64,000 bases of DNA from Chryseotalea sanaruensis (GCF_003990915.1 NZ_BHXQ01000005.1:1-64000), one strand, 5' to 3'. Shown: positions 33,067-42,154, counted from the first letter of the stretch. Numbers and translations: made by a program. The notes: generated by a model from the sequence alone, not told the origin.

Positions 33067-34488
33067 ATGAAAGCGCTACGTTTCTTCCCTTTCGCACTTC
33101 TTGTTGCCCTTATCAACTATGGGGCTACTGCACAGACTTTGTCGATGTCGTCTTCCAACGATCGTCATAAGATCAGCTACCGAAGCGACAATCCATTACA
33201 AAATTTTAATGTAGAAACGCGTGGCAAAATCGACTTAACTGACGATGACAAGGATATTAAGAGTATGTCGTCTGATGGCTACATAGAAATTGAGAAGACC
33301 GTATTTGGTAGCAGACGCAAGATTGTGATTACTGCTGAGGGGAATTCGATAAAGAGAGAATACTATGAGGGACGCACTTCTTTGCCATTTGAGCCGGAAG
33401 GTCGTAAGTGGTTAAGTGAAATTTTACCTGAGTTGGTTAGAACCACAACATTGGGTGCAGAAGACCGTGTGAAACGTTTTTTTGCAAAGGGTGGTACACC
33501 TGCTGTGTTAAGTGAAATAAATTCGATGAGTAGTGATTATGTAATGAACCACTATGCCAATTTACTGATGGCACAACGGGTAACAGTGAATGACTACCCT
33601 CTCATAATTAAAAGCATTGTAGATGCTGTGGACTCCGATCATTATCGTGCTCAGTTTCTGGAATACAACATGGATAAGTTCATGGTCGATCAGTCTGCTA
33701 TCGAAGCTGTATGTTTAGCGAGTGGTCGTATGGGATCGGACCATTACAAAACACAGGTGATTAAGCGGGCACTACGCGATAAAAATGTTTCACTAAAAGC
33801 AATGAAATCTATTTTGGCGACAACAACCAGAATGAGTTCCGACCATTACATAACTGAGGTTATTAGTACACTATTGAATCAAGATGTGAGTGATGCTGTG
33901 GTGACTGAGGCAATCAACGCCAGTAAAACCATGAGTTCGGACCACTACCGAAGTGTAGTATTGCGCACAGCACTGAACAAACCCAATTTGTCGGCAGCAT
34001 CCTATCAACAGACATTAGAGGCAGTTAAAGAAATTAATTCAGATCATTATAAAACAGAAGTACTTAAACAATTGATGAAAGGTAGTCTCGCTAATGAACA
34101 GCTCTTTACATTGGTTGATTTGAGCTCATCTGTTAGCTCCGATCACTACCTTACGGAAATATTTAATGAAGTTTTAAAAACGCAGCAATTATCGGATGAA
34201 GCCTTTAAGCGTTTGATTGATCGGGTTGGAAATGTTAAAAGTGATCATTACGCTTCAGTCATACTCCGCTCAGCGCTTAACAAACCAGCGTTGAACGATG
34301 TAAAACTTATCAGCATCTTGCAAAATGCAGGCAACATAGGATCTGATCATTATAAAACAGAGGTGCTAATGGCTTCTGCTCCTAAAGTAAAAGTTGCTTC
34401 GCCTGCTGTAAAAGATAGCTACCGAGCTGCTGCAAAACGTATAAATTCTGAGACATACTATGGCAGAGCTTTAAGAGCTGTTGAGTAA
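33067..34488 (+). CDS. Secreted SDHY-repeat solenoid protein
   Basis: A 473-residue exported protein. Residues 1-23 are a signal peptide (MKALRFF, ending GATAQ); this ATG is preferred over one 7 codons upstream. After an N-terminal beta domain (VETRGKIDLTDDDKDI, YIEIEKTVFGSRRKIVI) come eight units of 33-34 residues, each carrying SDHY followed by a KTEVL-like helix, for example SDHYKTEVLKQLM and SDHYRSVVLRTAL. This predicts a HEAT/TPR-like alpha solenoid, probably periplasmic. I do not recognise a function. It lies 97 bases upstream of a two-component cluster, so it may be the sensed or regulated component. Confidence 0.75.
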   Translation: MKALRFFPFALLVALINYGATAQTLSMSSSNDRHKISYRSDNPLQNFNVETRGKIDLTDDDKDIKSMSSDGYIEIEKTVFGSRRKIVITAEGNSIKREYYEGRTSLPFEPEGRKWLSEILPELVRTTTLGAEDRVKRFFAKGGTPAVLSEINSMSSDYVMNHYANLLMAQRVTVNDYPLIIKSIVDAVDSDHYRAQFLEYNMDKFMVDQSAIEAVCLASGRMGSDHYKTQVIKRALRDKNVSLKAMKSILATTTRMSSDHYITEVISTLLNQDVSDAVVTEAINASKTMSSDHYRSVVLRTALNKPNLSAASYQQTLEAVKEINSDHYKTEVLKQLMKGSLANEQLFTLVDLSSSVSSDHYLTEIFNEVLKTQQLSDEAFKRLIDRVGNVKSDHYASVILRSALNKPALNDVKLISILQNAGNIGSDHYKTEVLMASAPKVKVASPAVKDSYRAAAKRINSETYYGRALRAVE

Positions 34489-34584
34489 CGGCATCAAATT
34501 AAATCTACCCATTTCGTTTTTAGACCTCATGACCGTTTACCGTCTCTTGATGTTCCCCCTTAAAAATAGTAGCTTGAAACCATT

Positions 34585-35640
34585 ATGCTACCTACTTTCA
34601 CCGCTCTTTCCAATACCACCATGCGTAGGTATGTAATTTTGGTGTTTGTGTGTACAACACTGAGCGTGCTGTTTTATCTTTATTCTCACTATAGTGAAAC
34701 AGGGATTTTGCCCATTTTGAAGGATCATGCAAAACGCATGATTGTGGCGGCTTTGCTTACCAATTTGCTTGGCTTGATTATTTCTCAAGCAGATAGATTT
34801 TTAGATAAATTTATTTCATGGCGTACAGTATTCATGCTGCGCTTTATGGTTGGTTTTCTTACAAATGCAGCCCTGGCAATTGGCTTTATATTTTTCTGCA
34901 AATTGTATTTGTTTGAGCTGGATCGTGATGAGGTGATTAAACTAGGCGTTCTACTAACAATCAGTATTTTTATTTATCAAATTTTTTATGGTTGGTTTTA
35001 TTCATATCGTTATTATGCCATTACACAGGTAGAGCAATTACGTACTGAACGGTGGCAACTGGAATTACAATTTGAATTGTTGAAAAATCAAATTAGTCCT
35101 CATTATTTATTTAACTGTTTGAATACTATTTCCTCCTTACTGTATAAAGACAGCTACACAGCAGAGAAATTTATAAGACGCATGGCAGACACATTTCGGT
35201 ATGTGCTGGCGAATCAAAAGAAGAAGTTGGTTACATTACAACAAGAAGTGGATTTTATTAAAGCATATTACTTTCTATTACAGGTTCGTTTTGAGCATCA
35301 CTTGCAATTGGAGATAAACTTACCCAAAAATATTTTGGACACTCCTATTCCTCCTCTTACGTTGCAGCTATTAGTAGAAAATGCCGTAAAGCACAATCAG
35401 ATTACCAAGGACTTTCCGTTGTTAGTTTATATTACAGCAAAAGATAACACACATATAATTGTAACGAATACAAAGACGGCTACCCAGAAACCCGTTTCAA
35501 GTTTTAAAGTGGGTCTAGAGAATATCCGACAGCGCTATCGTTTCTTTTCAGAGGAAAGAATACTGATTCGTGATGAAGATAAGTTTAGTGTGCAGTTACC
35601 AGTTTTAAAATTGGCCACAAAAAATACTGAACTAATATAG
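34585..35640 (+). CDS. LytS/YehU-type sensor histidine kinase
   Basis: A 351-residue membrane kinase with four predicted N-terminal spans (to about residue 150). The HisKA_7TM/His_kinase box is ISPHYLFNCLNTISSLLYKD, with the phospho-acceptor His near residue 173. The ATP-binding region has the N box LLVENAVKHNQ near 265 and a G box VGLENIRQRY. All catalytic elements are intact. Three bases separate it from the pseudokinase gene, and the LytTR regulator follows. A later start, at 34621 (MRRYVILV), is also possible. Confidence 0.9.
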   Translation: MLPTFTALSNTTMRRYVILVFVCTTLSVLFYLYSHYSETGILPILKDHAKRMIVAALLTNLLGLIISQADRFLDKFISWRTVFMLRFMVGFLTNAALAIGFIFFCKLYLFELDRDEVIKLGVLLTISIFIYQIFYGWFYSYRYYAITQVEQLRTERWQLELQFELLKNQISPHYLFNCLNTISSLLYKDSYTAEKFIRRMADTFRYVLANQKKKLVTLQQEVDFIKAYYFLLQVRFEHHLQLEINLPKNILDTPIPPLTLQLLVENAVKHNQITKDFPLLVYITAKDNTHIIVTNTKTATQKPVSSFKVGLENIRQRYRFFSEERILIRDEDKFSVQLPVLKLATKNTELI

Positions 35641-35643
35641 CCT

Positions 35644-36705
35644 ATGACACACATCTTTGTTCATAGTATCATTTTCCGCATCTGCTCAGCGCCTTTGTTT
35701 GGTGTGCTTATTTATTTGCTTATTTTACTTATAAACAATACGCTTAGTGCGGCAGAAGAGATTTTCAACAATCAAGAATTATACGTTTGTATTCTTTTAA
35801 GTTACATCAGTTTTGAATCAATGCGCGGTGTTATTCGTTTATTGGAATATAAAAGTACACCAGGTGTTTCCTTTCAAAAGCGATTGTTCATACAACTTAT
35901 ATTATCACTTGGACTATCAGTAAGCTTGGTGGGGTTTGTAATAGCAGCATATTTTCATTTTATTATTGGCTTTAGCATTGCTGTTCGTGAGTTATATGTT
36001 TTCTTGTTAATCTTTGGAACAACTGGTTTATTATATAATCTGCTGTACTTCAGTCATTATTATTTGCTAAGAGAGAACCGTCAACGTTTGGAAGAGGAGC
36101 AAAAAATACGTGAAAAGGTAGAGGCCGATTTTTCATCGTTTAAAAATGAAATTAACCCCGATTTATTGTATGAAAGCTTAGAGAATTTAATTCTCACCCT
36201 TCACTACAATGCAGAAGAGGCAGAGGAGCAAATCGATTACCTTGCAAGCATCTATCGATATGGTTTAGTAAATCGCCAAAAAGAATTGGTGAGTCTGGAG
36301 GAAGAGTTGCAAATTGCCAACAACCTCATCGCTTTATTGAATGTACCACATCAGGGCTCGATTGGTTTGTATACTGAAATTAAAAACTTAAACGAAATCT
36401 ATTTGATCCCTGGTTCTCTGTTAGTTACCATTGATACGGTTGTACGTAATACCTTGTTAAGTAAACGATCGCCTTTGCAATTTCACTTATACAGCGAAGA
36501 TGATGATTATATTGTATTGCAACACAACATGAATGATCGCTTACTCCAACATCAAGAAAGTCTACAAGCCTTTTCCCGCTTGCAACGATCATACACATTT
36601 TATAGCGAAAAATCTTTTGTGCAGGTAAAGGCTGGTTTGGAGAATTACATTAAATTTCCGTTGGTGTATATAGCCAAAGAGAAAGAGATTACTGAAACAA
36701 CATGA
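35644..36705 (+). CDS. Degenerate LytS-like sensor pseudokinase
   Basis: A 353-residue protein with four predicted membrane spans and the same layout as the upstream kinase, clearly a paralogue (QIDYLASIYRYGLVNRQKELVSLEEELQIANNL matches RMADTFRYVLANQKKKLVTLQQEVDFIKAYY). The His box reads INPDLLYESLENL, with Asp at the phospho-acceptor position, and the N box VENAVKHN is replaced by IDTVVRNTL. No G box of GLENIRQRY type remains. It should be unable to phosphorylate and may pair with or restrain the active kinase. Its end overlaps the regulator start by 4 bases. Confidence 0.85.
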   Translation: MTHIFVHSIIFRICSAPLFGVLIYLLILLINNTLSAAEEIFNNQELYVCILLSYISFESMRGVIRLLEYKSTPGVSFQKRLFIQLILSLGLSVSLVGFVIAAYFHFIIGFSIAVRELYVFLLIFGTTGLLYNLLYFSHYYLLRENRQRLEEEQKIREKVEADFSSFKNEINPDLLYESLENLILTLHYNAEEAEEQIDYLASIYRYGLVNRQKELVSLEEELQIANNLIALLNVPHQGSIGLYTEIKNLNEIYLIPGSLLVTIDTVVRNTLLSKRSPLQFHLYSEDDDYIVLQHNMNDRLLQHQESLQAFSRLQRSYTFYSEKSFVQVKAGLENYIKFPLVYIAKEKEITETT

Positions 36706-37490
36706 GCACCTTGGCTTTAAAAGTACTTATTGTAGAAGATGAACAACCAGCTGCAGAGAAGCTGGAGCGCTATCTGAAGAAGTACAGCGCGGATATTAAT
36801 GTGCTAGGTATTGCCGGATCGGTAAAGGAGGCTACGCAATGGTTGGATGAAAATCAATCCACGATTGATCTGATTTTCATGGATATTCAGTTAACGGATG
36901 GTTTGAGTTTTCAGATATTTCAGGAAGTAAAAGTTGAGAAGCCTGTGATTTTTGTAACAGCCTACAACGAATTTGCACTGGATGCTTTTAAGGTAAACAG
37001 TATTGATTATTTATTGAAGCCCGTTACGTTCACGGATCTTTCGGCAAGTTTAAAAAAACTTGAATCGCTTAGCTCACAACTTCGCTGGAATGACTCCAAA
37101 TCAGAAAAGATTGTGAGCACATTCACAGAGAATCCAGCCCGCGTCTATAAAAATCGTTTCATGGTAAAGTTGGGCGACCATATCCGTTCACTGACTACAG
37201 ACCAAATCAGCTTATTTTTTGCAGATGGCCGCGATGTTTATTTGGTAACAGATCAGCTGCGGAAGTTTATCATAGACTACACCCTTGAGAGCTTAGAGGA
37301 AGTATTAGACCCTAAACAATTTTACCGAGTAAACCGCTCATACATTATTAGTATTCATGCTATCCAAGATGTAGTAATTTATTCCAGCAGTCGTTTAAAA
37401 ATTACACCTCATTTTAAATGGGAGGGCGAAGTTATTGTAAGCCGTGAAAAGGTAAATGAGTTTAAAGAATGGTTTGACGGAGTTCACTGA
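36702..37490 (+). CDS. LytTR-family response regulator
   Basis: A 262-residue transcription regulator. The receiver domain (1-120) has the acidic pair Glu12/Asp13, phospho-acceptor Asp61 (LIFMDIQL), Thr86 and Lys106 (YLLKP). A LytTR DNA-binding domain covers about 150-258 (FYRVNRSYIISIHAIQDV). It should accept phosphate from the upstream LytS-like kinase. The 4-base overlap with the pseudokinase gene indicates co-translation. The target is unknown; the SDHY gene and own operon are candidates. Confidence 0.93.
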   Translation: MSTLALKVLIVEDEQPAAEKLERYLKKYSADINVLGIAGSVKEATQWLDENQSTIDLIFMDIQLTDGLSFQIFQEVKVEKPVIFVTAYNEFALDAFKVNSIDYLLKPVTFTDLSASLKKLESLSSQLRWNDSKSEKIVSTFTENPARVYKNRFMVKLGDHIRSLTTDQISLFFADGRDVYLVTDQLRKFIIDYTLESLEEVLDPKQFYRVNRSYIISIHAIQDVVIYSSSRLKITPHFKWEGEVIVSREKVNEFKEWFDGVH

Positions 37491-37563
37491 TGCGCATCCC
37501 ATAGCATATTGTTGCTAAAGTAATTTAGCCTTAACAGTTATCAGATCAAGATTAAACCAAGAC

Positions 37564-40188
37564 TCACAACACAAACCGATAGGTGAACTTCAATAGAAAA
37601 ATATTATGAGCTTTCTGATTGAAATCGAAATTGTATTGTCTGTGTAAGGGCCCACCTTGATCGAAGAATTCCCCATTCATTTCCTGTGTCCATACTAAAA
37701 AGAAAGTAGAGCCAGGAATATATTCCCAACGAATAACCATGTTTGATCTAAATTGACCAAAATTGAAATCGGGCTTACCAAATGAATAGTCTGTAGTGCC
37801 ATCCGTGTTTTCATCTACACTATATTCATTCCCATTTAATGACATTCCATCAGAAGGAATGTGTGCAAAACGTTGCGAGTATTCTGTAGCGCCAGGATTT
37901 GTGGCGTACTTAAAGTTAGAATACTTACCGGAGGCGCCAAAGGGTTGCCCCCAATATTGAATGGAAAGATTAGGCGTAACCATATACGTAAATCGCAAAG
38001 ATACACGAGCCACTGCTTGTTCTATTTCCCCTAGTACATATCGGTCTTCTCCCTGTATTGTGCTGGTGCCTACATACTGTAACTGATTAGTCTCTTTATA
38101 GATGTTTGGCTGCACGGAGAGACGCAAAGCATTAATGGGGGTGTAGTTAAACGTGATGCCAATAAAGGCACTGTTAATAAAGTTGTTTTCACTCCATTGC
38201 CACTCTGGATTTACTTGTACTGAGAACTTTTTACGGGAGTCGGAAGCTAACCAAAACCAATAGTAAAAGTTGCCGGAATAACGAATGGAGGGGCCGCCAC
38301 GCAAATCGGCATTAGATACGTTATATCGTTGGTGAGAAGTACCCATCTCTAACGACCAGAAATTTTTGAACTCAGCGTATCCATTTATGCTATAGGTCTG
38401 CGAAGTGCTTTTTAAATCGAAATCCCAATTCTGCGATTGATTTAAATTATATCGCTGCGCTCTGAAAATACTAACAGGCTTTAAAATGCGATACCCTAAC
38501 CAAGTCCATTGTCGCATCTGATCTGTTTGCGATAAAAAGCCAATGTCATTTAGTTCCAGCTCAGGTGAGAGCCAGTTGTAACCAACATCAAAAACAAAAT
38601 TACCACTGCGTTTGCCTACGATTACAGTGCCTCCAGTGCCCGTTAACGATTTGCGTGTAGGATCTACATCAGAGTGCTTGTTATCTGGTCGTTGAAAATA
38701 GCGCTCGGATGATTGTTGTGAGGCTGTAATGGCTTCAGGATCTCCTGTAACATGACTCACTAATGTTTTAGCGCTTACATAATAGGTGCGTTCTTTCCAA
38801 TTGTGAGTCATATCGATACCGCCAGAGTAAGCTTTATCGTGCAAGAATTTTAGTCTGGGGTCTTCTATATTACGATTGGTAGCAGTAAACATACCACCAA
38901 TCAATGTGTTGCCTTTGTTAATATCCTGTTGGGCACGCGCTACAAAATAGTTGGTCATGGGTTCTACCACTTGTGTTCTGCGTATTCCAACACTATCAAT
39001 TTTGGCACGTTCTACTCCGGTAACTGTTTCTAATATTCCCCACGAAAAACCTTTTTTATTTTTACCGGTAAGCTTTACGGCACCAAGTATTGTACTCTGG
39101 TTGTTTGTCTTTACATATTCGTTTACATCATCCTCGCCACTTTCATCTGTGTCTACATATCCTTGTGGTCTTCTTCCAATTCGTCTGGAGTAAAACAAAT
39201 TATTACTACTGTAATCATTCACTGGAAAATTGAGTGTATTACTACCTTCAATAAAAAATGGTCGCTGCTCTCGGAAGAAAAGTTCGAAGGCGGTGAGATT
39301 TACCTGCGAAGGATCTGCTTCTACCTGGCCAAAGTCTGGATTAACAGTGAGGTCTAATGTAATATCACTAGTGATACCAATCTTGGCATCTAAACCAAAC
39401 TCTACACCGCTGGATTGACCAGTTTGAAAAGGATTGCCTTCTTCTTTTTCAAATGTTTCGGTTTGTGCTACTACATAAGGTTGAATCTCCACTTGCTTCT
39501 GCGGCTTTATTCCTTGTATGCCTTTAAGCTCACCGAATAAATGCACCCAGCCAGGTGAGTTTGGTGGAATGTATTGCCAGTTAGAGCGTTCGCCATTGCG
39601 AAAAAAACGCCTGGTGATTTGTATACCCCATGTTAACTCAGGCTTTTCTGCAAAACGCAACTGACTCAATGGTATGCGCATCTCTGCAATCCAACCCTCC
39701 GCATTTATGCTTGTCTTCATGTACCAAATCGGATCCCAGCTCGCATCCCAGTTGTCGCCATTGTTGGAAACATATTCGTCACCTTTTACACCTGACACCG
39801 ATGAAGTGAAAGAAAAGGCGGTACGTTTATCATAATAACTATCAATGTTAATTTCCACCCAGTCACCTTCGAAGCCATCTCTGCGCGACATGCGACTTAC
39901 AATTTTAGAGGGATCTGGATCCAGATTTTTAAATATGATGTATAGATTTTTAGAATCGTATAAAATTTTAAAGAGCGTTTGTACAGTAGCGGGTGCACCC
40001 GCATCGGGGCTGTTCTGTCGGAAATCGCCTCCACCCCAGGGAACCTGATCCCAGGCTGCATCATTTAATAATCCGTCAATTTGCGGAGCTTCCCCCACAA
40101 GTCGTGAGGTAGTATATGTTTTAAGGGAGTCATCCTGACAATTTGCTATTGTACAAATGCCAAAGAAGAGAATAAGGAATAACTTCAC
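37564..40188 (-). CDS. DUF5916 outer-membrane protein with CBM9-like domain
   Basis: An 874-residue exported protein. Residues 1-17 are a signal peptide (MKLFLILFFGICTIANC). An N-terminal CBM9-type beta-sandwich covers about 25-210 (PQIDGLLNDAAWDQVPWG; DDWVEINID-like acidic pattern; EMRIPLSQLRF). The rest is the DUF5916 beta-barrel region, with VNPDFGQVEADPSQVNLTAFE and FFREQRPFFIEGSNTL as family marks, ending in an aromatic C-terminus (LLKFTYRFVL) typical of outer-membrane proteins. CBM9 domains bind sugar ends, so an outer-membrane glycan role is plausible. Function is unproven. Confidence 0.85.
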   Translation of the reverse strand: MKLFLILFFGICTIANCQDDSLKTYTTSRLVGEAPQIDGLLNDAAWDQVPWGGGDFRQNSPDAGAPATVQTLFKILYDSKNLYIIFKNLDPDPSKIVSRMSRRDGFEGDWVEINIDSYYDKRTAFSFTSSVSGVKGDEYVSNNGDNWDASWDPIWYMKTSINAEGWIAEMRIPLSQLRFAEKPELTWGIQITRRFFRNGERSNWQYIPPNSPGWVHLFGELKGIQGIKPQKQVEIQPYVVAQTETFEKEEGNPFQTGQSSGVEFGLDAKIGITSDITLDLTVNPDFGQVEADPSQVNLTAFELFFREQRPFFIEGSNTLNFPVNDYSSNNLFYSRRIGRRPQGYVDTDESGEDDVNEYVKTNNQSTILGAVKLTGKNKKGFSWGILETVTGVERAKIDSVGIRRTQVVEPMTNYFVARAQQDINKGNTLIGGMFTATNRNIEDPRLKFLHDKAYSGGIDMTHNWKERTYYVSAKTLVSHVTGDPEAITASQQSSERYFQRPDNKHSDVDPTRKSLTGTGGTVIVGKRSGNFVFDVGYNWLSPELELNDIGFLSQTDQMRQWTWLGYRILKPVSIFRAQRYNLNQSQNWDFDLKSTSQTYSINGYAEFKNFWSLEMGTSHQRYNVSNADLRGGPSIRYSGNFYYWFWLASDSRKKFSVQVNPEWQWSENNFINSAFIGITFNYTPINALRLSVQPNIYKETNQLQYVGTSTIQGEDRYVLGEIEQAVARVSLRFTYMVTPNLSIQYWGQPFGASGKYSNFKYATNPGATEYSQRFAHIPSDGMSLNGNEYSVDENTDGTTDYSFGKPDFNFGQFRSNMVIRWEYIPGSTFFLVWTQEMNGEFFDQGGPLHRQYNFDFNQKAHNIFLLKFTYRFVL

Positions 40189-40204
40189 TTGGTAAGGGGT
40201 TGAT

Positions 40205-40324
40205 GACAGGTATACTAATTCTGCTAATAAAGGTTACGAATGAATTAGTTAATTATTGTTATTGGCAAATAAACGTGATGACTAGCACAAAAAGTATGCT
40301 TTGTACACCAGATGTATACCTGTC
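40205..40324. other. Long-range 11-bp inverted repeat in an intergenic gap
   Basis: GACAGGTATAC (40205-40215) and its exact complement GTATACCTGTC (40314-40324) face each other across 98 bases between two genes of the same strand. No promoter box, hairpin or repeat was otherwise found in the 240-base gap (40189-40427). Confidence 0.4.
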
Positions 40325-40427
40325 TTTTTAATCGCGTCTTTACCGGTATAAAGTAATGACTAAGTATATGCACCTTATAGCATTTGCTAACCCAACACAA
40401 TCATATTGTTTGCCAGAGTTTCTATGT

Positions 40428-41123
40428 TCACACTATCCTTTTGTGGGGATACCTGGCTTCCACTAAACCCTTATCAATTAAAGGCTGCAGCGCTTCTTTA
40501 ATCGTTGAATATTCATTGCTGACTTTCTTAATTTCTTCTATAAAATCTCTATGATATTCAGTTTGGTAGAGTTGAGTAACTTCTTCAAGATTTTGTTGAT
40601 GTATATGCGCTGTTAAAAAATGTTGGAGATCGAGTCTATTTCCCTTCTGGGCTGCAACAATAGCTGTTCTGAGCCTAGTTATAAGACTGAATTCCTCTTT
40701 TGCCGGACTGGCTTCCTTCGGCTTATCAAGATTTTCCTCAAGTATTTTGATTTCTTTACTCAACATAAAGTATCGGTAGATTAAACCTGAGCCAAGAATA
40801 ATATTCAGAAGGGTCATAATGGAGAAACGCCCATATCCGAGATTTGTCACAAACAAAATCAAGCTCCCTAGAAGCAATACTGGCCCCGAGATTTTGAGAA
40901 AAGTTTTTCTGAATTTAAGCTTCTGAATTTTAGCGTAATCATCACTGACACCAACAGCACTGTCTACAACAGGAACATTGCTTACATCTATATCTCGTTC
41001 TTCGAGAAGCTGCCTTGCGTAGGTTACAGTCTCCTGATTAAACTCATTGCCTTTATTCTTTATAACTTTAATAAGGTCATCGGAGCTTGAATTGTCTAGG
41101 ATTTCATATATCTGCTCATTCAT
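40428..41123 (-). CDS. Hypothetical protein with two central membrane spans
   Basis: A 231-residue protein I do not recognise. Residues 1-70 are a soluble acidic segment (MNEQIYEILDNSSSDDLIKVIKNK). Two membrane spans lie at about 78-97 and 102-120 (ISGPVLLLGSLILFVTNLG; MTLLNIILGSGLIYRYF). The C-terminal 100 residues are charged and helical (TEYHRDFIEEIKKVSNEYSTIKEAL). It begins a stretch of accessory genes with unusually AT-rich spacers. Confidence 0.6.
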   Translation of the reverse strand: MNEQIYEILDNSSSDDLIKVIKNKGNEFNQETVTYARQLLEERDIDVSNVPVVDSAVGVSDDYAKIQKLKFRKTFLKISGPVLLLGSLILFVTNLGYGRFSIMTLLNIILGSGLIYRYFMLSKEIKILEENLDKPKEASPAKEEFSLITRLRTAIVAAQKGNRLDLQHFLTAHIHQQNLEEVTQLYQTEYHRDFIEEIKKVSNEYSTIKEALQPLIDKGLVEARYPHKRIV

Positions 41124-41194
41124 AGCAATTATGTTGGGGGATTGATTTGGTTGGTTAAAGCTGAATGTGAGGTTGATCCTTAGTAAATTAAATA

Positions 41195-41302
41195 TAAGAT
41201 ATTTATAGTTGCTGAATTATATTTCAACAAATGACAAAGAAAGTTTTTAATAGAATTAAAGCTACAGGTCTACTTATATTTTATTTAGAATATCGTTTTT
41301 AG
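41195..41302 (+). pseudogene. Truncated copy of the XRE regulator gene and its promoter
   Basis: Bases 41195-41267 match 41848-41920 closely and at identical spacing to the start codon (36 bases from TAAGATATTTATA to ATG). The reading frame MTKKVFNRIKA matches MAKKVFNRIKA of the intact regulator, then diverges and stops after 23 codons. The promoter box is TATAGTTG here, against the perfect TATATTTG in the intact copy. This is the decayed remnant of a duplication. Confidence 0.85.
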
Positions 41303-41415
41303 TCATTAGCACACCACTTCCAGCGCGCGTGTACTAATCCCTATCTTGTGTACTAAATCACTATAGATAATCCATCTCAAGTCACAATATCAAGAACACA
41401 TTCCTGATTTTTTGC

Positions 41416-41724
41416 TTAATGATTTTTGGTGGCTTGACTAAGTTTTAAATAAATGAGCTTTGTTTGTTCTGTTAAAGAAGTATCATCTATAATATTTTCC
41501 GCGTGATTTTCGAAAAGCTGGTAACAGAAATCGTAGGCCTGGTCTGACTCCATATCAAAGCCAAGCAGTTTTATAATAAGCTCGTCTACGTGTGGTTGGT
41601 AAGGACACCCATCCAAACCCAGATTGCGAAGGGTGTTAAATACTTTACGAGATTTTAGTTCTTCTTTGATGAGAGAATGTATTAATTCAGAGTGGAATTG
41701 AGCGTTTTGAGATGAAGTCTCCAT
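41416..41724 (-). CDS. Hypothetical small protein
   Basis: A 102-residue acidic, helical, soluble protein without recognised domain (HSLIKEELKSRKVFNTLRNLGLDG, then DELIIKLLGFDMESDQAYDFCYQLFENHA). It sits between the decayed and intact copies of the XRE regulator, on the opposite strand, with an AT-rich upstream region of about 150 bases. No promoter box was identified. Coding status is supported by length and composition only. Confidence 0.5.
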   Translation of the reverse strand: METSSQNAQFHSELIHSLIKEELKSRKVFNTLRNLGLDGCPYQPHVDELIIKLLGFDMESDQAYDFCYQLFENHAENIIDDTSLTEQTKLIYLKLSQATKNH

Positions 41725-41856
41725 AGCTAATACAATTTATTAATCTTTTGATTTCAACTTCTAAAATAACACATTTGGTATTAAAAATAACCATTAACAT
41801 CAATAAATTGCTTATAATGGTTATTAATACGCTCAAAATCAGCAATTTAAGATATT

Positions 41857-41864
41857 TATATTTG
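41857..41864 (+). promoter_or_regulatory. -7 promoter box (TATATTTG) of the XRE gene
   Basis: A perfect TAnnTTTG match 19 bases before the ATG at 41884. The corresponding box in the decayed copy (41204-41211) reads TATAGTTG, one substitution away. Confidence 0.65.
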
Positions 41865-41883
41865 TTGAACTCTATTTCAACAA

Positions 41884-42090
41884 ATGGCAAAGAAAGTTTT
41901 CAACAGAATTAAAGCTGTATTGGCAGAGGAGGGCAAGACTAATAAAGAGTTGGCTGATCAACTAAATGTAGCAGAACCTACAGTTTCCAGATGGTGTACA
42001 AACACACAGCAACCTTCAATTGAAATGTTGTATGCTATTGCTAAAGTTCTTAAAAGAGATGTAAGAGATTTTTTAATTGGATTGAAGTAG
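41884..42090 (+). CDS. XRE-family helix-turn-helix regulator
   Basis: A 68-residue single-domain DNA-binding protein. The Cro/C1 fold is evident: KTNKELADQLNVAEPTVSRWCTNTQQPSIEMLYAIAKVL, with recognition helix AEPTVSRWC. It probably binds DNA as a dimer. Its promoter and 5' end have been duplicated 650 bases upstream. It lies between hypothetical genes and the HEPN/TIGR04255 unit, which converges on it, and may regulate that unit; this is a guess from position. Confidence 0.88.
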   Translation: MAKKVFNRIKAVLAEEGKTNKELADQLNVAEPTVSRWCTNTQQPSIEMLYAIAKVLKRDVRDFLIGLK

Positions 42091-42154
42091 AAGCAAGAAT
42101 CATTAACACGCGCGATATGAGTATGTGCTAGCGGATGGTAATTGTTTAATAAGG

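Noticed and set aside
32802..33116. A 104-codon reading frame on the minus strand between the acetyltransferase and SDHY genes
   Set aside because: It overlaps the signal-peptide codons of a well-supported gene on the other strand, matches no known family, and has no promoter box. Could be a decayed fragment, but I cannot support it.
34532..34543. Direct repeat ACCGT-TT-ACCGT before the kinase genes as a LytTR binding site
   Set aside because: Known LytTR sites are 9-base repeats about 21 bases apart; here the spacing is 7 and only the first half fits partly.
41324..42114. 9-base inverted copies CGCGCGTGT (41324-41332) and ACACGCGCG (42106-42114) as ends of a mobile element
   Set aside because: They are short, the flanking bases do not match, there is no target duplication, and no transposase lies between them.
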